This document shows, piece by piece, positions 41,538-51,500 of a stretch of 64,000 bases of DNA (positions are counted from its first letter, which is position 1; each line of letters starts with the position of its first letter). Below the pieces are notes generated by a model. It did not search any database, was not told the DNA's origin, and saw nothing but the letters and a program-made list of their open reading frames with translations. This DNA comes from an uncultured Bacteroidales bacterium. Lineage in GTDB: Bacteria; Bacteroidota; Bacteroidia; Bacteroidales; P3. The stretch is from contig CAMVMX010000008.1 in assembly GCA_947168665.1 (NCBI GenBank), positions 1 to 64,000 of the forward strand. Direction: 5' to 3'. The translations under genes and the position numbers were made by a program.

Positions 41538-42680
41538 ATGAAGATTAAAGATACGAATTTGAATTGGACCCTCAATGTTGTAGCACGGGTTGTGGTGGGA
41601 CTGGTGTTTATTTTTTCCAGTTTTGTGAAGGGTGTTGACCCGATGGGCACATCGTTTAAGATTACGGAATACCTCACGGCGTGGTCATTTTTCGGCATGA
41701 GTTTCGACTGGCTGGTTCCGCTGGCCACATTCATGTCGATGGCCTTGATTGTGGTAGAGTTCACCACGGGTGTGATGCTCCTTTTTGGGGCATTCAGGAG
41801 GCTGAGTGCATGGGTGTTGGTGTTGATGATGCTTTTCTTTACGTTCACGACGCTGTTTGATGCCATTACCAACAAGGTGACCGACTGCGGCTGCTTTGGC
41901 GACGCCATCAAACTGACAAACTGGCAGACTTTCTGGAAGAACATAGCGCTGGACGTGCCGACGGTATGGATATTCCTGACGCGTAACCTGCGCCGCAAGC
42001 AGCGTTTTGAGCGCGATGTGCTGATTACGCTCTTTGCCATGGTGGCCATGGTTCTGTTTGGACTTTTCAATATCAACAATGAGCCTTGCATTGACTTCCG
42101 CAGCTGGAAGGTGGGCAATCAGATGATGGAAATGGACGAGAACGCTCAGGTGAAGAGTTATGTGACCTACGTTAATAAAGAGACAGGCGAGAAGGATGAA
42201 TTCCTGTCCGAGGAACTCGTGAAACGGATGGAAGACCCCGCATGGGAGGAGAAATGGGAGTGGGAAAGCAGCCGCGTTGAGGATCCGCACGAAATCAAAG
42301 CCGACGGCTTCTCTATGTTGGACATGGATATGAACGACCATGCCAAAGAACTGATAGGCATGGACGACTATCTGCTGATAGCCACGGTTCACCATCTCGA
42401 CAAGGTGAACGAACAGGGACAGCAGGCTTTGAAGAGTGTGGCGGCTTGGGCTGAGGAAAACGGGGTGCTGATGGTGTTGCTGTCGTCGGCACTGTCCGAA
42501 GAGGTGCAATCGTTTCTATATGAAAATGGACTTGACAATCTCGACTTTTATTTTGCCGATGCCACTGCTATAGAGACTATGGCCCGCTCCAATCCCGGCT
42601 TTGTCCTTATGAAAGGTGGCAAGGTGATGGGCAAATGGCACTATCGTCATGCCGACGAGATTGAGGAATTTAATCTTTGA
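41538..42680 (+). CDS. BT_3928-type protein: DoxX/MauE-like membrane domain plus periplasmic domain
   Basis: A 380-residue protein. Residues 1-150 have four membrane segments of the DoxX/MauE type (VVARVVVGLVFIFSSFVKGVDP, then a CGCFGD Cys pair in the third loop), and a fifth segment near residue 165. The rest is a thioredoxin-fold-like domain with LMVLLSSALSEE and FVLMKGGKVMGKWHYR, but without a CxxC active site. A role in electron transfer or quinone chemistry is suggested by the family only. ATG 41538 is preferred to an in-frame GTG or ATG inside the preceding gene. Confidence 0.8.
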   Translation: MKIKDTNLNWTLNVVARVVVGLVFIFSSFVKGVDPMGTSFKITEYLTAWSFFGMSFDWLVPLATFMSMALIVVEFTTGVMLLFGAFRRLSAWVLVLMMLFFTFTTLFDAITNKVTDCGCFGDAIKLTNWQTFWKNIALDVPTVWIFLTRNLRRKQRFERDVLITLFAMVAMVLFGLFNINNEPCIDFRSWKVGNQMMEMDENAQVKSYVTYVNKETGEKDEFLSEELVKRMEDPAWEEKWEWESSRVEDPHEIKADGFSMLDMDMNDHAKELIGMDDYLLIATVHHLDKVNEQGQQALKSVAAWAEENGVLMVLLSSALSEEVQSFLYENGLDNLDFYFADATAIETMARSNPGFVLMKGGKVMGKWHYRHADEIEEFNL

Positions 42681-42718
42681 GAAAAACTAATCATTATTCA
42701 AAACCGATATACAAAGAA

Positions 42719-43252
42719 ATGATACAGAGAAAACAAACGCTCTTTTTGTTCTTGGCCGTGTGTGCGTTGGCCTTGTGTTTCGTGTTTCCGATTGCCTCCT
42801 TTGAAGGGAAGGCTCCTCTCGGGGTGCAGGTTTCGGGACAGTTCAGAATGATTCCGAAAGATGTGCCGGAAACGATGTCGCAGATTCTCAATGGCGAGCC
42901 GGTTGAGATAGGGCAGCGTGGTTATGTGAAGACTTGGCCGCTGGTGGTGTTGACCATCGCGTCGGCCTTGATTGCCTTGGTGAGTATTTTCCTGTTCAAG
43001 AACCGTGTGCGGCAAATGCGTGTTGTCGCTGTAGCCTTTCTGCTGGGAGTGGTAGACCTGTTTCTGATTTTCATTTGGGCAGTCGACTCCTTTGTCGACC
43101 AAGCCACACAGGCCATGGCCTGCACCGATGTGCATATCACCTACGGGGTGGCAACATGGGCCATCATTGCGGCCGTGGTGCTTATGTTCCTGGCGCAACG
43201 CTTCATTAAGAAGGACGAAGAAAAGGTCCGTGCCGCAGACAGACTAAGATGA
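42719..43252 (+). CDS. DUF4293 membrane protein
   Basis: A 177-residue protein with four membrane segments (residues about 6-26, 75-95, 100-122 and 140-160) and a periplasmic loop after the first. MIQRKQTLFLFLAV is the standard start of DUF4293 proteins of Bacteroidetes; function unknown. The stop overlaps the tsaE start (ATGA). Confidence 0.82.
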   Translation: MIQRKQTLFLFLAVCALALCFVFPIASFEGKAPLGVQVSGQFRMIPKDVPETMSQILNGEPVEIGQRGYVKTWPLVVLTIASALIALVSIFLFKNRVRQMRVVAVAFLLGVVDLFLIFIWAVDSFVDQATQAMACTDVHITYGVATWAIIAAVVLMFLAQRFIKKDEEKVRAADRLR

Positions 43253-43683
43253 CTATTGCAGTGGAGCGGGTTTTTGACACTTTGGACGGACTGAAGCGTG
43301 TGGCACAGGAATTGCTTCAGCAATTCCCAGACGAGCGGTTCTTTGCCTTTTTCGGCAAGATGGGCGTCGGCAAGACAACTATGATTAAAGAGTTGTGCGA
43401 CAACTTGGGAGTGAAGGAGACGGTGTGCAGTCCCACATTCGCCATCATCAATGAGTACACCACCGCCCAGGGAGAGCCTGTCTACCATTTCGACTTCTAC
43501 AGGTTGAAACGGGCAGAGGAAGCGTATGACATTGGGTATGAGGAGTACTTCTATAGCGGAGCGTGGTGTTTCACGGAGTGGACGGAGAAGATTGAGCAGC
43601 TCTTGCCCGAACATTATGTGAGAGTTGAGATTGAAGAGAACGATGGAGTAAGAAAACTTATTGCAACTATAATAAATGACTGA
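43249..43683 (+). CDS. tsaE: tRNA threonylcarbamoyladenosine biosynthesis ATPase TsaE
   Basis: A 144-residue P-loop ATPase with GKMGVGKTT (residues 36-44), SPTFAIINEY and YHFDFYRLK. It works with TsaB, TsaD and TsaC to make t6A at tRNA position 37. It overlaps DUF4293 by four bases and rsfS by eight, so the three are translationally coupled. Confidence 0.93.
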   Translation: MTIAVERVFDTLDGLKRVAQELLQQFPDERFFAFFGKMGVGKTTMIKELCDNLGVKETVCSPTFAIINEYTTAQGEPVYHFDFYRLKRAEEAYDIGYEEYFYSGAWCFTEWTEKIEQLLPEHYVRVEIEENDGVRKLIATIIND

Positions 43684-44044
43684 ATCAGAAGTATTAGCCA
43701 AACTGGCCGCCCAGGCCTTGGACGAAAAGAAAGGAATTGATGTGCAGATACTCGACTTGCGGGGTCTGCAGAGTGCCCCGGCAGCGTTCTTCGTGGTGGC
43801 TTCGGGTACTGTGCCGGCACATGTCAGCGCCCTGTGCGACCATGTGCATGAGGTCGTCAAGAAGGCCACAGGCCTCAACCCTTCGAAAGTGGAGGGCTAC
43901 ATGAATGCAGAATGGATACTGATGGACTACTTCGACGTGGTGGTCCATATTTTCCAGACCGAGCGGAGGGCATTCTACAAGCTCGAAGAGTTGTGGGGCG
44001 ATGCCGAGCGCACTCCGGTAGGCGAAGGCAAAACGCAGGAATAA
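43676..44044 (+). CDS. rsfS: Ribosome silencing factor RsfS
   Basis: A 122-residue protein with KKGIDVQILDLRGL, FFVVASGTVPAHVSAL and the WILMDYFDVVVHIF block, the signature of RsfS/Iojap. It binds ribosomal protein L14 and prevents subunit joining when nutrients are scarce. It overlaps tsaE and lies 31 bases upstream of ftsH, the usual Bacteroidetes order. Confidence 0.93.
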   Translation: MTESEVLAKLAAQALDEKKGIDVQILDLRGLQSAPAAFFVVASGTVPAHVSALCDHVHEVVKKATGLNPSKVEGYMNAEWILMDYFDVVVHIFQTERRAFYKLEELWGDAERTPVGEGKTQE

Positions 44045-44075
44045 GCATCAAGAGCTATTAATTGCACGAAGTCAG

Positions 44076-46181
44076 ATGGCAGAAGATAATAGAAACGGAA
44101 TGAAACCAGGCCGTGGCCCGCAGGGTACTAACGGCCAGAAGCCCAAGAAGACCAATTGGGTGATGTTTGTTATTTATGGCGTTATCCTGATTACGCTGGG
44201 CAGTATGTTGCTGCGCAGCGACGGGACGAATGCTTCACATACAATCAAGTGGGCAAAGCTTGAATACATCTTGGAGCATCACGACTATTCAAAGATAGTA
44301 ATCGTCAATCAGAAGTATGCCGAAGTCTATATCAAAAGTGCTGCTCTCAAAAACGACTCCACATATAAGGACCTCTTTGGTCGTAACATGATGGGGCAGG
44401 AGTTGCCGGAGAGCAATTATTACAAATATGATTTTGTCACTTTTGAAAGCTTCGAGAAAGACTTGGAGAGAGTCGAAGAACGCACAGGCGAGCGTATTGA
44501 CTTGACGCCCGAAGAGCGTACCAGCCCTTGGCGCGACATATTCATTGTGTTTGGCCCGTTCTTGATACTGATACTTTTCTTTGTGATTATGAGCCGGGTG
44601 TCGCAACGCCAGATGGGTGGCGGTGGCGGCATCTTCGGCGTGGGTAAAAGCAAGGCCAAGGTTTATGACGGCAAGACTCCCACCAACGTCACCTTCAAGG
44701 ATGTTGCCGGTTTGGCTGGAGCCAAAGAGGAGGTGATGGAAGTTGTGGACTTCCTCAAGAACCCCAAGAAATACACCGACCTCGGCGGCAAGATACCCAA
44801 GGGTGTGCTGCTCGTAGGACCTCCGGGTACAGGTAAGACCCTTTTGGCCAAGGCTGTGGCAGGCGAAGCCAATGTCCCCTTCTTCTCCATGTCGGGTTCC
44901 GACTTTGTCGAGATGTTTGTCGGTGTAGGCGCATCCCGTGTGCGCGACCTGTTTGAGGAAGCCAAGAAAAAAGCACCTTGTATCATCTTTATTGATGAGA
45001 TTGACGCAGTGGGGCGGGCTCGTGGCCACGCAGGTCTGAGCAATGCCAACGACGAGCGCGAAAATACGCTCAACCAGCTGCTCACCGAGATGGATGGTTT
45101 CAGCAGTGGCACCAACGTCATCGTGCTGGCCGCCACCAACCGTGCCGACGTGCTGGACAAGGCTCTGCTGCGTGCCGGACGTTTCGACCGTCAGATTTAT
45201 GTCGAACTCCCCGACTTGGAGGAGCGCAAAGCCATCTTCGATGTCCACATGCGTAATTTGAAACTGAATGAGGATGGCCAGAACGAAGATTGTGTAGACC
45301 GTGATTTCTTGGCCAAGCAAACTCCGGGTTTTTCTGGTGCCGATATTGCCAATGTCTGCAACGAGGCTGCCCTTTGTGCCGCCCGCAAAGGCAAAAGCAG
45401 CATAGGCCGCCAGGATTTCCTTGATGCCATCGACCGCATTGTCGGCGGTTTGGAGAAACGCACCAAAGTGCTGACCGAACACGAAAAGAGGGTGGTTTCC
45501 TATCACGAGAGCGGCCATGCTTCTGTCAGTTGGCTGTTGCGCTGGGCCAATCCGCTCATCAAAGTGACCATCGTCCCTCGCGGCAATTCGCTGGGTGCGG
45601 CCTGGTATCTGCCCGACGAGCGGCATCTTACCACCTATGCCCAAATGTTTGACGAGATGACCAGCCTTATGGCCGGACGTGCTGCCGAGGAGGTGGTGTT
45701 CGGCGAAGTGGGCACCGGGGCATTGAACGACATGGAGCGTGCCACTAAGATGGCGCAGTCGATGGTGGTCTACTACGGCATGAGTCCGCGCATAGGCAAC
45801 ATCAGTTTCTACGACTCCTCCGGACAGAGCGACTATGGCTTCACCAAGCCCTTCAGCGACAAGACTGCCGAAGTGATAGACTCGGAGGTGAACCGCATAG
45901 TGGAAGAGGCCTACGCCCGGGCCAAAGAAATCATCACCTCTCACCGTGCCCAGTTAGACGAGTTGGCGGGCCAGCTCTATGAGAAAGAAGTGCTTTTCCG
46001 CGACGATTTAGAGCGCATCTATGGCCCCCGCGAGGCCGACCGCATAGCAGCCCAGCTCAAAGAGAAAGAGGAGCAGGCACCCCAGCTTGCCCAAAACAAT
46101 GCCGAGGAAACAGCGGTGCCGGATGACGTAACACCTACCGATAATAATACGGATCACCCCACAGAGGAGGCTAAACCCTGA
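44076..46181 (+). CDS. ftsH: ATP-dependent zinc metalloprotease FtsH
   Basis: A 701-residue membrane protease. Two membrane segments (residues about 28-46 and 153-173) flank a periplasmic domain; then the AAA module with Walker A GPPGTGKT (248-255), Walker B IIFIDEID, pore motif FVEMFVGVG and [11 protein letters not shown]; then the M41 protease with HESGH. The C-terminal tail is acidic. FtsH degrades misfolded membrane proteins and short-lived regulators. The GGGGG linker after TM2 is typical. Confidence 0.96.
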   Translation: MAEDNRNGMKPGRGPQGTNGQKPKKTNWVMFVIYGVILITLGSMLLRSDGTNASHTIKWAKLEYILEHHDYSKIVIVNQKYAEVYIKSAALKNDSTYKDLFGRNMMGQELPESNYYKYDFVTFESFEKDLERVEERTGERIDLTPEERTSPWRDIFIVFGPFLILILFFVIMSRVSQRQMGGGGGIFGVGKSKAKVYDGKTPTNVTFKDVAGLAGAKEEVMEVVDFLKNPKKYTDLGGKIPKGVLLVGPPGTGKTLLAKAVAGEANVPFFSMSGSDFVEMFVGVGASRVRDLFEEAKKKAPCIIFIDEIDAVGRARGHAGLSNANDERENTLNQLLTEMDGFSSGTNVIVLAATNRADVLDKALLRAGRFDRQIYVELPDLEERKAIFDVHMRNLKLNEDGQNEDCVDRDFLAKQTPGFSGADIANVCNEAALCAARKGKSSIGRQDFLDAIDRIVGGLEKRTKVLTEHEKRVVSYHESGHASVSWLLRWANPLIKVTIVPRGNSLGAAWYLPDERHLTTYAQMFDEMTSLMAGRAAEEVVFGEVGTGALNDMERATKMAQSMVVYYGMSPRIGNISFYDSSGQSDYGFTKPFSDKTAEVIDSEVNRIVEEAYARAKEIITSHRAQLDELAGQLYEKEVLFRDDLERIYGPREADRIAAQLKEKEEQAPQLAQNNAEETAVPDDVTPTDNNTDHPTEEAKP

Positions 46182-46235
46182 CCCCGTGTCCACGACAAGC
46201 TCCAAAGCGGGAATGCCAAAACAATATATGACGAC

Positions 46236-47057
46236 ATGAAAACATTTTGGATTCGAACAGCCAGTGCCACAGTCTACGCACTCCTATTCCTTGGTTCCAT
46301 TTATAGTGGGCGGCTTGTGGGCCAAATGTGGGGACATATCATCCTCTCGGCTTTCGCCCTTTTTGTGGCCTTGGGTTGCACTTTCGAGTACTTCCGCATC
46401 GCCGAAAAGCAAGGCTTCAACCCGATCAAACCTTTGGGCTATGTCTTGTCTACATTGATGGTGGTCATGGGTGCCATGCCGGACGTTGTAGAGGGTGGCG
46501 TCATAGTGTTGGTGCTGCTCAGCACTGTGGTCACTTTGGGGGTTCAGCTTTGGCGTAAGACCGAGCAGCCCTTTGCCGATGTTCTCCATACGCTGCTGCC
46601 CATGTATTACTGCGCCCTCCCGTTGTCCCTCATGCCCTATCTGCATAACGTAATGAATGTGCTTGTCATGTGCATCATCATGGTATGGGTGAACGATTCA
46701 TTTGCCTATATGGGTGGCTCGCTGGTTGGCCGTCACAAAATGTGGCCCCGCCACTCCCCCGGCAAGACGTGGGAAGGCACAGCCTGCGGTGTTGCCGCTG
46801 CAGTGGCAACGGGTCTTTTGATTGGTCCCCTGTTCCAGACCTCCCTTCAATGGTACGACTGGTTAGTCCTGTCCTTGGTGTGCAGCATAGTGGGTACACT
46901 CGGCGACCTCACCGAGTCCATGCTCAAACGCTCAGTCGGACTCAAAGACTCCGGCAACATCATGCCTGGTCATGGAGGTTTCCTCGACCGCTTCGACAGC
47001 CTCCTCTTCATCCTCCCCGTGGTCTATGCCTATTGTTCCTATGCCATCAACATGTAA
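46236..47057 (+). CDS. cdsA: Phosphatidate cytidylyltransferase
   Basis: A 273-residue polytopic enzyme (about eight membrane segments) forming CDP-diacylglycerol. The family signature is near the C-terminus: KRSVGLKDSGNIMPGHGGFLDRFDS, seen at residues about 230-255 (listed here as the KDSGNIMPGHGG and LDRFDS parts). The order ftsH, cdsA is standard in Bacteroidetes, and psd follows in 19 bases, so lipid-synthesis steps are grouped. Confidence 0.94.
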   Translation: MKTFWIRTASATVYALLFLGSIYSGRLVGQMWGHIILSAFALFVALGCTFEYFRIAEKQGFNPIKPLGYVLSTLMVVMGAMPDVVEGGVIVLVLLSTVVTLGVQLWRKTEQPFADVLHTLLPMYYCALPLSLMPYLHNVMNVLVMCIIMVWVNDSFAYMGGSLVGRHKMWPRHSPGKTWEGTACGVAAAVATGLLIGPLFQTSLQWYDWLVLSLVCSIVGTLGDLTESMLKRSVGLKDSGNIMPGHGGFLDRFDSLLFILPVVYAYCSYAINM

Positions 47058-47076
47058 CCCCTGTAACAATTAGAAT

Positions 47077-47787
47077 ATGTATTTACACAGAGAAGGACGC
47101 AAGATGATTTTATGGATGCTGGCCGTTGTGCTGGTCATCTATGCCGCCATGATTTTCTTCGTCCAGCATTGGACCGTGTTCCACTACCTGTTCATCACCA
47201 TTCTGCTGGTCTTCTGGGTGCTGGTGGCACTTTTTTTCCGCATCCCCCGGCGCATTTTCACCAACAACAGCCAGTGCCTCATCTCTCCTGCCGATGGTAC
47301 TGTTGTGGCCATTGAGGAAACAATCGAGAAAGAGTATATCAAAGGCGAATGTCTGCAAATCAGTATCTTCATGAACGGGACCGATGTGCATGTCAACCGC
47401 TATCCTGTCGATGGGGTTGTGGAATACACCAAGTTCAAGCGGGGCAACTATTTTGTGGCCTCCTATCCCAAATCCAGCGACCTCAATGAGCATCACTCCA
47501 CGGGTCTGCGTCTCGACGACGGGCAGCGGATACTCATTCGCCAAGTGGCCGGCACCATGGCCCGGCGCATCGTCTGCTATGCCCACGAGGGCGAGCGAGT
47601 TCGCCAAAACCAGGAAATGGGCTTCATCAAGTTCGGCTCCCGCGTCGACCTCTTTGTCCCCAAGCACTTTGTCATCGATGTCAATGTGCAGGACACTGTA
47701 CGCAATGCCATCTCGCCCATCTGCACAATCATTCCGCCGCCAGTCCCCGACGGGCAGCCGGCCGATGCCACAATCAGTCAGTCTTGA
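47077..47787 (+). CDS. psd: Phosphatidylserine decarboxylase proenzyme (short form)
   Basis: A 236-residue psd of the short (archaeal/Bacteroidetes) type. It makes phosphatidylethanolamine. The protein cleaves itself at Gly187-Ser188 (GFIKFGSRVDLF) to create the pyruvoyl group. Two membrane helices near the N-terminus, then SPADGTVV and FMNGTDVHVNRYP. The HREG motif near residue 4 supports ATG 47077. The usual partner pssA is not next to it; an RluA-type gene follows. Confidence 0.92.
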   Translation: MYLHREGRKMILWMLAVVLVIYAAMIFFVQHWTVFHYLFITILLVFWVLVALFFRIPRRIFTNNSQCLISPADGTVVAIEETIEKEYIKGECLQISIFMNGTDVHVNRYPVDGVVEYTKFKRGNYFVASYPKSSDLNEHHSTGLRLDDGQRILIRQVAGTMARRIVCYAHEGERVRQNQEMGFIKFGSRVDLFVPKHFVIDVNVQDTVRNAISPICTIIPPPVPDGQPADATISQS

Positions 47788-47801
47788 CAACCCCGTTCCC
47801 G

Positions 47802-48485
47802 ATGACCATCGCAGAGCAAATATTATACGAAGACAACCACCTGATAGCCCTCAACAAGCTGCCGGGCCAGATTGTTCAAGCCGACAAGACCGGTGACCCC
47901 TGTCTTGCCGACCTCCTCAAATCCTTTATCAAGCAGCGCGACAACAAACCCGGCAACGTCTTCTGCGGCGTCATCCATCGCATCGACCGTCCCGTCAGCG
48001 GCGTGGTCCTTTTTGCCAAAACCAGCAAAGCCCTCAGCCGCATGAACCAGCTCATCAAAGAGCGCGATTTCCGCAAGGTCTACCGTGCTGTGGTGACACA
48101 ACTCCCGCCGCAGCCTGCCGCACACCTCGAAGACTACCTTGTCCGAAATCCCAAGCTGAACAAAAGTTTCGTCACCGCCGACAGGACAAACCCTGAGGCC
48201 AAGCTTGCCTCGCTCGATTACACACTTCTATCCACTTCCAAAGGCGGCTACCATCTGCTTGAAATTGAACTTCACACTGGCCGACACCACCAAATCCGTT
48301 GCCAGCTGGCCCATTTAGGCTGCCCCATTAAAGGCGACCTCAAATACGGTGCTCCGCGTTCCAATCCCGACGGCAGCATCTCGCTCCATGCCTACCAGGT
48401 GGTTTTCGACCACCCTGTGCGGCACGAAACCATCACCGTCACCGCCCCCATGCCCTGGGGGGATATGTTCAACCTCCCGACATAA
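47802..48485 (+). CDS. RluA-family pseudouridine synthase
   Basis: A 227-residue RNA pseudouridine synthase without an S4 domain. The catalytic Asp is Asp62 in HRIDRPVSG; the HTGRHHQIRCQLAHLGCPI motif and a final LHAYQVVFDHP segment are standard. Target RNA unknown (rRNA or tRNA). ATG 47802 is preferred; an in-frame TTG at 47784 overlaps psd. Last gene of the rightward run. Confidence 0.9.
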   Translation: MTIAEQILYEDNHLIALNKLPGQIVQADKTGDPCLADLLKSFIKQRDNKPGNVFCGVIHRIDRPVSGVVLFAKTSKALSRMNQLIKERDFRKVYRAVVTQLPPQPAAHLEDYLVRNPKLNKSFVTADRTNPEAKLASLDYTLLSTSKGGYHLLEIELHTGRHHQIRCQLAHLGCPIKGDLKYGAPRSNPDGSISLHAYQVVFDHPVRHETITVTAPMPWGDMFNLPT

Positions 48486-48531
48486 ACACGCATAATACGC
48501 ATAATAATAGATATCATTAACACATAACAAA

Positions 48532-51500
48532 ATGAAGTATCATGTAAATTTAATTCTGTTGGGCCTGTTCATGCTCATACAGATGCCTGTCAAGAGTCAA
48601 ACGCTTGTCCTGGAGCATACGGATTATTCGTCGGCCACGGGACTGTTTTCTTTTCAGGACTTTAATATCGATGTTCGTGAAGTTGGCGGCGCGCCCTACA
48701 CCGTTGTCACCTTCAAAGGTTCTGCCCCATCGCAGCGCTTGGGGGCTCCCGACCTGCCTGTCTTCTCGCAGATTGTCGAGGTGCCGCTTTGCTCTGATGT
48801 GTCAGTCGAGGTGTCCAAAGTCCAGACCCAACTGTTGGACAGCCGGCCATGTAAATACCCCATGATGCCCGTGCAGCCCTCCCCATCCAAATCTGACCGC
48901 GAAACTCCCCCGTTTGTCATCGACAGTGCGTTGTATGCTGCCGACTCCTTCTATGCTAATCCCATGGCATGGATCGAACCCATCGGTGTGGCTCGCGACC
49001 GCAATCTGGTTAATCTCCGCATCTCGCCGCTTGCCTACAATCCCGTCACCGGCCAGCTTATGCAGATCACCTCGATGGAGGTAACGCTCAAATACAAGAA
49101 TGCCGACATCGCGGCCACCCAGCGTCTTCACACTCTCTATCATTCCCCCGACTTCTCCATTGGCCACGAAGCACTCTATGCGCTCCCTATGGCCAAAGAG
49201 GTGCGCCGGGATGCCCCAGTCCACTACCTTATCGTTGCCCACAGCAGCTTTAGGGGCCAGCTGGACTCGCTGATTAACTGGAAAAAGCGGACTGGCTATA
49301 TCGTCACCGTCGGCTATACCGACGACCCGTTGGTGGGAACCTCCAACACGCAGATTGCAAGTTATATCAAAAGCTTCTACACCAATGCTACCGAGCAGCT
49401 CCCTGCCCCCACCTATCTCCTCTTGGTGGGCGACCATCAGCAGATTCCTGCTTTCTCCGCCCGTTGCGGAAGCCCCGCTACAGACCATATCACCGACCTC
49501 TATTTCACCACCTGGACAGAGGGCGACCACATCCCCGACTGCTATTATGGGCGGTTCTCGGCTCGCAATGTTGCCGAGCTGACTCCGCAGATAGAGAAAA
49601 CCATCTTTTACGAGAGTTATGGATTTCCCGACGACAGCTACCTTGGTAAAGGAGTTCTCATTGCAGGTGTCGACCAGCGCAGCACAGCCGACAACGCTTA
49701 CCGCTATGCCGACCCTTCTATGGACTATGTGGCCAGCACCTACCTCCACGCCGGCAACCGCTACACCAATGTCTACTACTATAAAAACAATATATCCTTC
49801 GCCCCGACGGGTGTCACCGTCACGGGCAGCAGCCAGACCAACAATACCGCCGGAACCCTCCTTTCGCTCTACAACGCCGGATGCGGATGGGTAAACTATA
49901 CTGCCCATGGCTACGACGACAGCTGGTCCATACCCAGTTTCTCCACCTCCGACGTGTCGTCCATGACCAACAGCAACCGCCCCTCCATCATGATTGGCAA
50001 CTGCTGCCTTTCGGGCCGTTTCAATACCGACCGCTATGACCAATGCCTGGGCGAGGCACTGCTCCGCAAGGCAGGCAATGCAGGTGCTGCCGCCTACATC
50101 GGTGGCACCAACTCCACCTACTGGCCTGAAGACTTCTGTTGGGCAGTCGGTGTGCGTACCAATATCTCCAACCAGATGAACACCGCCTATGATGCCGCAA
50201 ACCTCGGTGTCTACGACCGCCTTTTCCATACCCACAACGAGAGTTACGACAACTGGTACACCTCCATGGGTTCCGTTGTCACCGCCGGCAACATGGCTGT
50301 CCAGGCCCTCGGCTCCTCCCGTGCCTATTATTATTGGGAAATCTACGAACTCTTCGGCGACCCCTCGCTCAAACCTTGGCTGGGACGTGCGCGGACGATG
50401 AGCGTCTCGGCCCCGTCGACCATAGCCGTCACCTCCCGCACCTACAATGCCACCGTACCCTCCCACGCCTACGTGGCATTAGTCAACCCCCAAGACCTCA
50501 GCCTTCTCTGCGCTGCCTATGCCAATGCCGATGGCGATGTCGTGCTCAATCTTCCCGCAGACTTGACAGTCGGAACCTACCAGCTTGCTGTCACCGCCCA
50601 GAACTACAAACCCTACTTCCAGAATGTCGAAACCATAGTTGTTGACGGCCCATACATCGTCATATCCGACTTCCAGCCCACTGGAGGCAAGTTAATCCCC
50701 GGCCAGCCCACCACCTTCGACATCACCCTGAAGAACATCGGCAACCAACACCTCTCGCAAGGCACCGTCAACCTCTTCAGTAGCGACCGGGGCGTAGCCA
50801 TCTCACGTGCAGAAGAGCGGTTTGGCTCCATCGCTCCCGGCGACTCCGTCCGCCTCACAGGCCTGTGGCTCACCTATATCCCCGAACAATATGCCGACAA
50901 CAGTCTGCTCCAGTTCAACACCGAGGTCGTCTTTGGCGAAGGGTCTTCCAGCCGGCGTTTCCGTTTCTTCACCACCGCTCCCCAGCTTGACCTGGTCCGG
51001 GCAGAATCGCAAACCATTCTTTACCCCGACTCGTCCAACGTTATCACCTGCAACCTCGTCAACAACGGCCACGACACCACACCTGCCCTGACCCTCCTCC
51101 TCCCCAACCTTTTCGGGTTCATGGACGGCCAGCCTGCAGCCCAGCCCCTCGGCCCTCTGGCTCCCGGCCAGTCGGCCTTGGTTTCTTTCCCTGTCCGCAT
51201 GGCTTCGGGCTTGCCCAACACCTCCTTGCGCTTCCTTCTTCAGGCTGTTGACGGAGCCGACACCTCCACCGTGGGAACATTCACAATCCCCTGTGGCTAC
51301 AGCGCGGCCGAGGATTTCGAAACCGGCGACTTCACCCGCTTCAGCTGGGGCCACGGCACCTATCCGTGGGTGATTACCAGTGAGAATCCTTTCCGAGGCT
51401 CCTTCTCCGCCCGCAGCGCCCTCAACCTCGGCAATCGGAGAGAGTCTCGCCTCAACCTGCAATGGGTTTCCACTGCCGACGACAGCATCAGTTTCCAAGT

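Noticed and set aside
48802..50466. A 554-codon leftward frame
   Set aside because: Antisense to the C25 peptidase catalytic domain; no recognisable motif.
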